64,000 bases of DNA from Dyella_D sp052115385. GTDB taxonomy: Bacteria > Pseudomonadota > Gammaproteobacteria > Xanthomonadales > Rhodanobacteraceae. The stretch is from assembly GCF_052115385.1 (NCBI RefSeq), contig NZ_JBFRGP010000014.1, forward strand, positions 62,001 to 126,000. Direction: 5' to 3'. Both the position numbers and the translations under genes were made by a program. The notes under the pieces are model-generated. The model saw only the letters and a list, made by a program, of their open reading frames with translations. It was not told the DNA's origin and did not search any database. Shown in pieces: positions 43,966 to 53,322 of this stretch. Positions within the stretch are counted from its first letter, which is position 1. Each line of letters begins with the position of its first letter.

Positions 43966-44853
43966 ATGTCCTCGAATGCTTCCCGACGCGGCGCGGTCGC
44001 CGCGATGTTCGTCACCATCCTGATCTGGGCGTATAGCTGGGTGGTGATGAAGCAGGTGCTGCAGCATGCGGGGCCGTTCCAGTTCTCCGCGTTGCGCTAC
44101 ACGCTGGGTGCGCTAGTGCTGTTCGGCGCGCTGCTGGCGATGCGCCAGTCGCTGCGTCCGCCGCCGCTGCTGCCGACCGCCTTGATCGGCCTGTGCCAGA
44201 CCGCCGCATTCCAGGGGCTGGGGCAATGGGCGCTGGTCGAAGGCGGCGCGGGTCGCGTCGCGCTGCTCGCCTACACGATGCCGTTCTGGGCGGTGCTGCT
44301 CGCGTGGGTGGTGCTGCATGAAAAACCCACGCCGCGGCATTGGACCGGCCTCGCCTTCGCGGCGCTGGGCCTGGTCTGCATCATCGAACCGTGGCGCGGC
44401 CTGGGCAGCGGCGGCAGCACGCTGCTGGCGATCGGCGCGGGCGCGGCATGGGCGATGGGTACGGTGTTGAGCAAACGCATGTTCCAGCGTCACCGCCCGA
44501 CACCGTTGAACCTCACCGCGTGGCAGATGCTGTTCGGCGCGCTGGGCCTGTGCGTGGTCGCACTGCTGGTGCCGCAGCGGTCGATCGAATGGACCCCGGG
44601 CCTGATGGCCGGGTTGGCGTATAGCGTGGTGTTCGCGTCGAGCGTGGCGTGGGGCTTGTGGCTGTTCGTGCTGCAGCGCCTGCCGACCGCGGTGGCGAGC
44701 CTGTCCAGCCTGGGCGTGCCGATCGTCAGCGTGCTGCTGGCGTGGGCGATCCTGCAGGAGCAGCCGTCGGCGATGGAGTGGCTTGGGATCGCGCTGGTGC
44801 TGCTGGGTCTGCTGGCGGTGAGCGGCGTGCGCCTGAAGAAAGCGTCGACGTAG
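43966..44853 (+). CDS. EamA/DMT-family transporter
   Basis: A 295-residue membrane protein with about ten hydrophobic helices in two EamA repeats. The first begins GAVAAMFVTILIWAYSWVVM and the second TLLAIGAGAAWAMGTVL. These are drug/metabolite exporters of the inner membrane, and the substrate is unknown. The 250 bp before it show no clear feature. It ends 10 nt before the family A repeat copy 3. Confidence 0.9.
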   Translation: MSSNASRRGAVAAMFVTILIWAYSWVVMKQVLQHAGPFQFSALRYTLGALVLFGALLAMRQSLRPPPLLPTALIGLCQTAAFQGLGQWALVEGGAGRVALLAYTMPFWAVLLAWVVLHEKPTPRHWTGLAFAALGLVCIIEPWRGLGSGGSTLLAIGAGAAWAMGTVLSKRMFQRHRPTPLNLTAWQMLFGALGLCVVALLVPQRSIEWTPGLMAGLAYSVVFASSVAWGLWLFVLQRLPTAVASLSSLGVPIVSVLLAWAILQEQPSAMEWLGIALVLLGLLAVSGVRLKKAST

Positions 44854-44863
44854 AAACGCTGCC

Positions 44864-44943
44864 GCAGGTTGGGGTGAGCCGCAGGCGAACCCCAACCTCG
44901 CGACCACATCGTTGGGGTTCGCCGATGGCTCACCCCAACCTAC
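44864..44943. repeat. Convergent-gene inverted repeat, family A copy 3
   Basis: Left arm 44864-44896 and right arm 44911-44943 with only a 14-nt loop. The arms share the TTGGGGTGAGCC and GAACCCCAAC cores of the copies at 17161 and 18752. It lies between convergent eamA-like and PLP-dehydratase genes and starts 10 nt after the former's stop, the same offset as copy 1. Confidence 0.9.
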
Positions 44944-44956
44944 GAGGTGGTGGTGG

Positions 44957-45904
44957 TTACCAGGGCAGCGCGTCGAGATCGACGTTGCCACCGGTCAGCA
45001 CCAGGCCGACGCGGCGGCCGGCGAAGTGCTCGGGCTGCTTGAGCACCGCGGCGAGCACGGTGGCGCTGGAGGCTTCGACTACCAGCTTCAGTTCGCGCCA
45101 CAGCAGCTTCATTGCTGCGATCACTTCTTCGTCGGTGACGGTGATCACTTGCGTGCGGTGCGCGCGCAGCGCCTCGAAGTTCGGCTCGCCGATCAGTGCG
45201 CGCAAACCGTCGCAGATCGTGTCCGGCTGGAACGATTCGATGCGCGCGCCGCGCGCCAGCGACTGCGCCGTATCGTCGGCGCCCGCGGGCTCGGCGCCAT
45301 ACATCGTCAGCTCCGGCTGCAGGCCATGCGCGGCGATCGCGCAGCCGGCAGCGAGGCCGCCGCCGCCGATCGGAGTGATCAGCGCATCCAGGCCTTCGAC
45401 CTGGCGCAGAAATTCCAGCACCAGGGTGCCCTGCCCGGCCATCACGCGCGCATCGGCGTAGGGATGGACCATCTCGGCGCCGGTCTCGCGCTGCACGTCC
45501 GCCGACATGGCTTCGCGCGCGGCCTGGGTCGGCCCGCAGCGATGCAGCACGGCGCCAGCCTGTTCGATCGCCTCCAGCTTGGCGCGCACCGCGCCCTCGG
45601 GAACCACTACGTGCGCCGGGATGCCACGCGTGGCCGCGGCCATCGCCAATGCATTGCCATGGTTGCCGGAGGAATGCGTGACCACGCCGTGCGCGGCCCG
45701 TGCGTCGTCCAGCGACCACACCGCATTGCAGGCGCCGCGGAACTTGAAGGCGCCGCCGCGTTGCAGGTTCTCGCATTTGAAGTGCAGCTGCGCACCGGAC
45801 AGCGCATCGAGGCGTGCGCTGCGCAGCACCGGCGTCACCGTGGCGTAGGGAGCGATGCGCGCGGCGGCGTCGCGGATCTGGTCGAGGTCGGGCAACAAGC
45901 TCAT
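44957..45904 (-). CDS. PLP-dependent threonine dehydratase / serine racemase-like enzyme
   Basis: A 315-residue fold-type II PLP enzyme without ACT domains. The PLP lysine is K54 in GAFKFRGACN. Other motifs are SSGNHGNALA, the GGGGLAAG phosphate loop and VLTGGNVDLD. The length fits catabolic threonine dehydratase (TdcB) or serine racemase; the two cannot be separated here. The start (ATG 45904) overlaps the aldose epimerase stop (ATGA), so the two are coupled. It differs from the biosynthetic ilvA at 3431 by lacking the regulatory tail. Confidence 0.85.
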   Translation of the reverse strand: MSLLPDLDQIRDAAARIAPYATVTPVLRSARLDALSGAQLHFKCENLQRGGAFKFRGACNAVWSLDDARAAHGVVTHSSGNHGNALAMAAATRGIPAHVVVPEGAVRAKLEAIEQAGAVLHRCGPTQAAREAMSADVQRETGAEMVHPYADARVMAGQGTLVLEFLRQVEGLDALITPIGGGGLAAGCAIAAHGLQPELTMYGAEPAGADDTAQSLARGARIESFQPDTICDGLRALIGEPNFEALRAHRTQVITVTDEEVIAAMKLLWRELKLVVEASSATVLAAVLKQPEHFAGRRVGLVLTGGNVDLDALPW

Positions 45905-46911
45905 GGCAATTCGATCTCCACGCCGCAGCGGAAGCGGCGTTCGGTTCCAGGTTCGAGGCGGATCGCATCTTCGCAATCGGCCCGGTTGAAGGCATCGGCC
46001 CAGCTTTCCATCGGTTCCAGCGCCACCGAGCGGCGCACGTCGCGCGTGGCGGTGTCGGCGGTGAACACCAGCATCACACCGGACTCCTGCCACACCGCCA
46101 GGCCCAGGCCGCTGTCCGGATCGCGCAGGCGCGTGCGGGCGCGGCCGTCTTCGTCGAGCCGCAACTGCGCGTAGGCGTGGTTGATCTCGTGGGCGCCGAT
46201 CAGGCGCGGGCGGCGGAAATCCAGCGCGGGCTCTGCCTGCATCGGCACGTGCGCGGCCATGCCGGGCAGCGGGATGTAGTTGGCGTCGGTGCGCACGATC
46301 GTCTCGGCGGGAATCTGCAGCTCCCACGCATCGGCCGGCGCGTCGCCGAGACGGAAGTACGGGTGCCAGCCGAAGAAACATGGCGCGGCGTGTTCGCCCA
46401 CGTTGCGCATGTTCGCCTCCAGGGTCAGGCCGCTGGCATCGAGCAGATAACTGATGCTGAGGTCGATCGCGAACGGATAGCCCGGATGCACGCCAGGACG
46501 GATCGCCGAGGTGCGGAATTCGGCGCGCGCGCCCCGCTCATCGGCGCCGAAGGTGGCCAATTCGAAATCCACACCGCGCACGAAGCCATGCCGCGCCGCG
46601 CGCTGCGCGCCTTCCACGCCGGGCTGCAGATCGTAGGTGGCGCCGTCGAAGCGGTAGCGCGCGTCGTCGATGCGGTTGGCGAACGGCGCCATGATGGCGA
46701 AGCGCGAGCTGGGCCGGCTGTCCAGCTCGGCGGCGTCGCGGTAGCCGTCGGCGAGGTCCAGCGTGGCCGCGCCGAGGGTCTGTTCCAGCCCGATCACGGT
46801 GGCGCCGCGGCGCGCGATGCGCACGCGGCGGCCGCGGGCGGGGTCTTCCAGCACCACGATGTCGTGGGGGCCCACGTGGCTGGGTTCGGCGCGGTAGGCG
46901 GGGCTCGGCAT
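45901..46911 (-). CDS. Aldose 1-epimerase family protein
   Basis: A 336-residue galactose-mutarotase-fold protein. The substrate/catalytic residues expected are visible: FANR (N79, R80), H108 in ARHGFVRG and H183 in GWHPYF, with the catalytic Glu probably in VALEPMESW. It may interconvert anomers of a hexose, but could also be one of the less specific family members. It is the upstream gene of a pair with the PLP dehydratase (four-base overlap), and it is divergent from pepN with 67 bp between. Confidence 0.85.
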   Translation of the reverse strand: MPSPAYRAEPSHVGPHDIVVLEDPARGRRVRIARRGATVIGLEQTLGAATLDLADGYRDAAELDSRPSSRFAIMAPFANRIDDARYRFDGATYDLQPGVEGAQRAARHGFVRGVDFELATFGADERGARAEFRTSAIRPGVHPGYPFAIDLSISYLLDASGLTLEANMRNVGEHAAPCFFGWHPYFRLGDAPADAWELQIPAETIVRTDANYIPLPGMAAHVPMQAEPALDFRRPRLIGAHEINHAYAQLRLDEDGRARTRLRDPDSGLGLAVWQESGVMLVFTADTATRDVRRSVALEPMESWADAFNRADCEDAIRLEPGTERRFRCGVEIELP

Positions 46912-46978
46912 CGACTTGTCCTGATCCGAAAATGCCGCATGTTAGCCTGAACCGTCTCCGCAGCCTGCCAATGTCCTC

Positions 46979-49630
46979 ATGAGCGCACGCGATCAGCTTT
47001 CCGCACCGACCATCCGCCTCAGCGATTACCGCGCGCCCGCCTGGCGCGTGGAGCGCGTCGAACTGGAGTTCGACTTAGGCATCGACGTCACCGAGGTGTC
47101 GTCCCGCCTGTTCCTGCGCCGCGACCCTGCTCAGATCGAGCCGCTGCGGCTGGATGGCGAAGGACTGGAGCTGCTCTCCATCGTGCTGGATGGCCAGCCG
47201 CTGGAGCCAAGCCGCTATCGCCAAAGCGAAGCCGAGCTGGAAGTGGACGGCGCGCGCGACGGCAGCGTGCTGGAAACGCGGGTGCGTGTGCGGCCGGCCA
47301 GGAACACGGCGCTGGAAGGCCTGTACCTGTCCGGCTCGCGCGAGACCGGCTTCCTGCTGACGCAGTGCGAGGCGGAAGGTTTTCGCCACATCACTTTCTT
47401 GCCCGATCGGCCGGACGTGCTGGCGCGCTACACGGTGACGCTGCGCGCGGACAAGGCGCGCTTCCCGGTGCTGCTGGCCGGCGGCAATCCCGATGGCGCT
47501 GGCGATATGCAGGACGGGCGCCATTGGGCGCGTTTTGTCGATCCGCATCCCAAGCCCAGCTATCTGTTCGCCGCCGTGGCGGGACGATTGGAGAAAATCG
47601 AGCGCGATTACCGCACGGCGGACGGGCGCGAGGTCAAGCTGGTGATCTGGTCCGAGGCCAACGTGATCGATCGTTGCCATTACGCGATGGATGCGCTGGA
47701 GCGTTCGATGCGCTGGGACGAGCAGGCCTATGGACGCAATTACGACCTGGATGTGTTCCACGTCGTCGCCACGCACGATTTCAATATGGGCGCGATGGAG
47801 AACAAGGGTCTCAATATCTTCAACGCGAAATACCTGCTGGCCGATCCGGATTCGACCACCGACGACGAATACCGCGCGGTGGAAGCAGTGGTGGCGCACG
47901 AATATTTCCATAACTGGAGCGGCAACCGCGTCACCTGCCGCGACTGGTTCCAGTTGTCGCTGAAGGAAGGGCTGACCGTATTTCGCGAGCAGCAGTTTTC
48001 CGCGGACATGAATTCGCTCGCGCTCAAGCGCATCGAGGATGTGGCGCTGCTGCGGCGCGCGCAGTTTCCCGAGGATGCGGGCCCGCTGGCGCATCCGGTG
48101 CGGCCGGCGCAGTACAGCGAGATCAACAACTTCTATACCGCGACGGTGTACGAGAAGGGTTCCGAACTGGTGCGCATGCTTGCCGGGCGGTTGGGCGAGC
48201 AGGGGTTCCGCCGTGGCATGGATCTGTATTTCGAGCGCAACGACGGGCAGGCGGCGACGATCGAGGATTTCCTCGGCGCGGTGGGCGAGGCGAACGGTGT
48301 CGATCTGTCGCCGTATCTGGCCTGGTATGCGCAGGCCGGCACGCCGCGGCTGCGCGCCAGCGGGCGCTATGACGCGATGCGGCGCGAGTACGTGCTCACG
48401 CTCGCGCAGCACACGCCGCCCACGCCCGGGCAGGCGGACAAGCGGGCGCTGCCGATTCCGGTGAAGCTCGCGCTGTTTGCGCGCGATGGCCGGATGCTGC
48501 CGCTGCAGGTCGACGGGCATCCGCAGGCCGGCGCCACCGAGCTGGTGGTGGTGGCCGACAAGGCCGAGCAGCAGATCGTGTTCCGCGAGGTGGATGCCGC
48601 GCCGGTGCCATCCCTGCTGCGCGGCTTCTCGGCGCCGGTGATCCTCGAAGGCATGGACAGCGCGGCCGACCTGGCCTTGCTGCTGCGCCACGACGCGGAC
48701 GGCTTCAACCGCTGGCAGGCCGGGCAGCAGCTGGCCACCTGCGCTTACGAGGCGCTGCGCGAGCATGGCGGCGGCGAAGCGGTCGAGGCCTGGAGCGAGG
48801 CGCTGGCCGGCTTGTTCGCCGAGGACGGTGTGGACCCCGCCCTGCTGGCCGAACTGATGACGCCACCGGGCGAGGTGGAGCTGGCCGAACGCGAGCGCGA
48901 AGCCAATCCGGAGCGGATCTACGCGATGCGCCAGCAATTGCAGCGGCGGCTGGCCGAGCGGCTGGGCGCCGAAGCGATCCTGGCGCGCTATCAGTCGTTG
49001 GTCGCTGCGACGAGCGCGCAGCTGGACGCCGTCAGCCAGGCGCAACGCCGGTTGAAGCGGCGCATGCTCGATCTGCTTTGCCTCCTCGACGTGCCGCGTG
49101 CCCAGGCTCTTGCGGCTGGGCAGTACGAACAGGCGCCCGGCATGACCGACCGCCTCGCCGCGCTGTCGGTACTGGTGCGCACCGCGGCGCCACAGGCCGC
49201 GGGCGCGCTCGCGCATTTCCGCCAGCGCTACGCGGACAACCCGCTGGCGCTGGACAAGTGGTTCAGCGTGCAGACCCAGCATCCCGGCGAACCGGCGCTC
49301 GCGACCGTGCAGGCGCTGGAGCGCGACGCCGCGTTCACGCTGAAGAATCCCAACCGGGTCAATTCGCTCTATGGCGCCTGGACGCGCAGCAATCCATCGG
49401 GCTTCCATCGCGCCGATGGCGCCGGCTACCGCCTGCTGGCGGAGCGGCTGGCCGAACTGGATGCGCTCAATCCGCAGATCGCCGCGCGGCTGGCTACCGT
49501 GTTCAACGGCTGGCGCCGGCTGGAGCCGGTGCGTCGCGCGCGGGCCAGGGAAGCGATTGCGGCGCTGGCGGAGCGGGAAGGCCTGTCGCGCAACCTGGCG
49601 GAAATCGTGCAGAGCATGCTGCACGAGTAA
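46979..49630 (+). CDS. pepN: Aminopeptidase N
   Basis: An 883-residue M1 zinc aminopeptidase. The exopeptidase motif GAMENKGLNIFN and the zinc motif HEYFHNW with H307, E308, H311 and E330 are present. The length and the C-terminal alpha-solenoid (RNLAEIVQSMLHE at the end) fit the bacterial PepN type. It is cytoplasmic and handles peptide turnover. The ATG is at 46979. It is followed by a convergent small gene. Confidence 0.96.
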   Translation: MSARDQLSAPTIRLSDYRAPAWRVERVELEFDLGIDVTEVSSRLFLRRDPAQIEPLRLDGEGLELLSIVLDGQPLEPSRYRQSEAELEVDGARDGSVLETRVRVRPARNTALEGLYLSGSRETGFLLTQCEAEGFRHITFLPDRPDVLARYTVTLRADKARFPVLLAGGNPDGAGDMQDGRHWARFVDPHPKPSYLFAAVAGRLEKIERDYRTADGREVKLVIWSEANVIDRCHYAMDALERSMRWDEQAYGRNYDLDVFHVVATHDFNMGAMENKGLNIFNAKYLLADPDSTTDDEYRAVEAVVAHEYFHNWSGNRVTCRDWFQLSLKEGLTVFREQQFSADMNSLALKRIEDVALLRRAQFPEDAGPLAHPVRPAQYSEINNFYTATVYEKGSELVRMLAGRLGEQGFRRGMDLYFERNDGQAATIEDFLGAVGEANGVDLSPYLAWYAQAGTPRLRASGRYDAMRREYVLTLAQHTPPTPGQADKRALPIPVKLALFARDGRMLPLQVDGHPQAGATELVVVADKAEQQIVFREVDAAPVPSLLRGFSAPVILEGMDSAADLALLLRHDADGFNRWQAGQQLATCAYEALREHGGGEAVEAWSEALAGLFAEDGVDPALLAELMTPPGEVELAEREREANPERIYAMRQQLQRRLAERLGAEAILARYQSLVAATSAQLDAVSQAQRRLKRRMLDLLCLLDVPRAQALAAGQYEQAPGMTDRLAALSVLVRTAAPQAAGALAHFRQRYADNPLALDKWFSVQTQHPGEPALATVQALERDAAFTLKNPNRVNSLYGAWTRSNPSGFHRADGAGYRLLAERLAELDALNPQIAARLATVFNGWRRLEPVRRARAREAIAALAEREGLSRNLAEIVQSMLHE

Positions 49631-49666
49631 GCAGGCTTGGGGAGTGGCCCGGCGCGCCGGGCCGCT

Positions 49667-49852
49667 TCAGACGACGAGGTGGTCCAGTTCGTCGCGCAAG
49701 CGGTGCATGCGCGACTCCAGTCGGGGGCGCAGCGAGCGGCGCTCGTTTTCGGCGCGCAGCTCCAGATGTTCCATCGCCATCTCCACGCGACCCAGTTCGA
49801 TCAACAGATCGTGGTGCGGAAAGAACGCCTTGAAGTCGATGCTTATGTCCAT
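49667..49852 (-). CDS. Small helical protein of unknown function
   Basis: 61 residues from the ATG at 49852, preceded by AGGGGG about 9 nt upstream. The sequence is charged and helical (ELGRVEMAMEHLELRAENER and RLESRMHRLRDELDHL), suggesting a coiled coil. No family is recognised. A CRP/Clp-type site lies about 60 bp upstream (49911-49926). Confidence 0.6.
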   Translation of the reverse strand: MDISIDFKAFFPHHDLLIELGRVEMAMEHLELRAENERRSLRPRLESRMHRLRDELDHLVV

Positions 49853-49910
49853 GGCCCTGCCCCCTTGAAGCTCTACGGCGGGGAAGGCGAAGCAACCGGC
49901 GTGCCATCGT

Positions 49911-49926
49911 TTGTGATGTGCATCAC
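49911..49926. promoter_or_regulatory. CRP/Clp-type binding site
   Basis: TGTGATGTGCATCACG matches TGTGA-N6-TCACA at 9 of 10 defined positions. In Xanthomonadales such sites bind Clp, the CRP homologue. It could act on the minus-strand small gene (start 49852) or on a plus-strand transcript running into the structured region that follows. Confidence 0.6.
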
Positions 49927-50109
49927 GCACCGTCACGATACCTATCACCAAATTTCCGGGCACAGATCACGGAATGACGCAGCGCGTCAGCTGCTGCCGC
50001 GCTCCGGCACAAATCTCCGTTTTAGTCACCCCGTGTTCACGCTGCGGGGGTAAGTATGACCCCTACAACGAGGCGGCATCGCCGCCTGCGCTTACCGAAT
50101 TCACGGTTT

Positions 50110-50252
50110 CTGGCGCCCGGCAACACGGTCATCCTGGATTCCCCCTGTTCCTGAGACCGCCGGGCGCCAGATCTTATTCTGGTCGGACGTTAGCTTCTTA
50201 AAGCCTTCCGGCAGCAGAAAAAACGACGGCGCCCAGTGGGCGCCGTCTTGCT
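50110..50252 (+). ncRNA. Structured intergenic region ending in a terminator (possible small RNA)
   Basis: The 598-bp gap 49853-50450 has no gene. It contains a long-range perfect 12-bp stem (50110-50121 with 50159-50170) around a 37-nt interior, preceded by smaller GC hairpins (for example GGCGG-CATCG-CCGCC near 50070). It ends with a 10-bp terminator stem (50225-50234/50238-50247) followed by TTGCTT. A transcript from a promoter near the Clp site would be about 300 nt. I cannot assign it to 6S, tmRNA, RNase P or a known riboswitch. The part after 50252 is the mnmG promoter region, with no clear hexamers. Confidence 0.3.
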
Positions 50253-50450
50253 TCCTCTCCCCGGCACGCGACCGAACCCCTGTCCGTTCGGTCTCTGCGC
50301 GCGTCTCCGCGCAGCGTCTGCCCAGTGAAAGTGCGTCAGGGTAAAAGCAGGATCCGTGCCAGGAAATCCGGCCGCCGTGCTAAGACACTGATCGGGTTAC
50401 CATATCGCCCTCACTCGTTGCGTTCCAGGCCCCACAGGCGGTCTTTCAGC

Positions 50451-52325
<1,875 letters not shown>

Positions 52326-52413
52326 GTCCGCGCCCGGCGCGGCGGCCCGCGCGGACATGGAACGTCAACCCAGGCATGGCATGATGCGGCTTCCACCGAT
52401 GGGAGCACGAACG

Positions 52414-53187
52414 ATGGAAGTCTGGATCGGCCGGGATGGCGAGCGGCATGGCCCCTATAGCGAAAGCGATGTGCGCGAGTGGTTGCGCACCGGCAAAGTG
52501 AGCTCGGACGACCTGGGCTGGTACCAGGGCATGACCGACTGGAAACCGCTGTCCGCGCTGTTTCCCGAAGAGCCGCCCGCACTCGACCGTGTCTACTCCC
52601 CGCCCAAGGCGCCGCTGCAGACCGCGCCGAGCGCCGAGCGCTCGCTGGAGGATCACGCCGGTTTCTGGAAGCGCGTGGTCGCCTACATCCTCGACTACAT
52701 CGTGCTGGTGATCCCGAACCTGGGGATCAGCAAGTTGCTCGGCGCCGACGCCGCGCAGAGCGCGCTGATGCAGAGCGCGCAGGGCGCCGGTGCCGATCCT
52801 GGCGCCCTGATGTCGGCCTACGGTGCGTTCTACAGCGCCATGCTGCCGGCGATGCTGGTGCAGATCGTGATCGCCTGGCTGTACTTCGCCGTGTGCGAGA
52901 GCTCGTCCTGGCAGGCCACGCTGGGCAAGCTGGCGATGGGCATCCGGGTGGTGGACCTGAAGGGCCAGCGGATCAGCTTCCTGCGCGCCACCGGCCGCTA
53001 TTTCGCCAAGATGCTCAGCGGCATGATCCTGTGCATCGGCTACCTGATGGTGGCGTTCACCGAGCGCAAGCAAGGCCTGCACGACATGATCGCCGGCACC
53101 CTGGTGCTGAACGGCCGCGCCAACGAATTCGCCGCGGCGAAGTCGGCGCCGTCGAACGAGACCAACAAGGGCTCGTTCAACGCCTGA
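52414..53187 (+). CDS. RDD-family membrane protein with N-terminal GYF-like domain
   Basis: 257 residues from the ATG at 52414, which has GGGAGC upstream. The N-terminal domain (about 1-50) matches the GYF_2 type (VWIGRDGERHGPYSESDV and GWYQGMTDWKPLSALF). The RDD membrane domain (about 80-240) starts AGFWKRVVAYILDYIV and has three hydrophobic segments, with TLGKLAMGIRVVDLKGQ near the middle and LHDMIAGTLVL at the end. Such proteins are of unknown or ion-transport function. A terminator follows at 53200. Confidence 0.85.
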   Translation: MEVWIGRDGERHGPYSESDVREWLRTGKVSSDDLGWYQGMTDWKPLSALFPEEPPALDRVYSPPKAPLQTAPSAERSLEDHAGFWKRVVAYILDYIVLVIPNLGISKLLGADAAQSALMQSAQGAGADPGALMSAYGAFYSAMLPAMLVQIVIAWLYFAVCESSSWQATLGKLAMGIRVVDLKGQRISFLRATGRYFAKMLSGMILCIGYLMVAFTERKQGLHDMIAGTLVLNGRANEFAAAKSAPSNETNKGSFNA

Positions 53188-53199
53188 TCCACGGATCGG

Positions 53200-53229
53200 C
53201 GCCGGGAAACCTCGCGTTCCCGGCGTTTT
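53200..53229 (+). terminator. Intrinsic terminator after the RDD gene
   Basis: A 9-bp perfect stem (53200-53208/53217-53225) with an 8-nt loop is followed by TTTT. It separates the RDD gene from tex. Confidence 0.8.
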
Positions 53230-53322
53230 CTGGCAAGCCTGCCCTACTTGTTATCATTCCACGCTCGACCGGCGCGGCGTGCCGCGCCCCTTTGTGTTTT
53301 TCCAAGGAATCGTCCGTACCCC

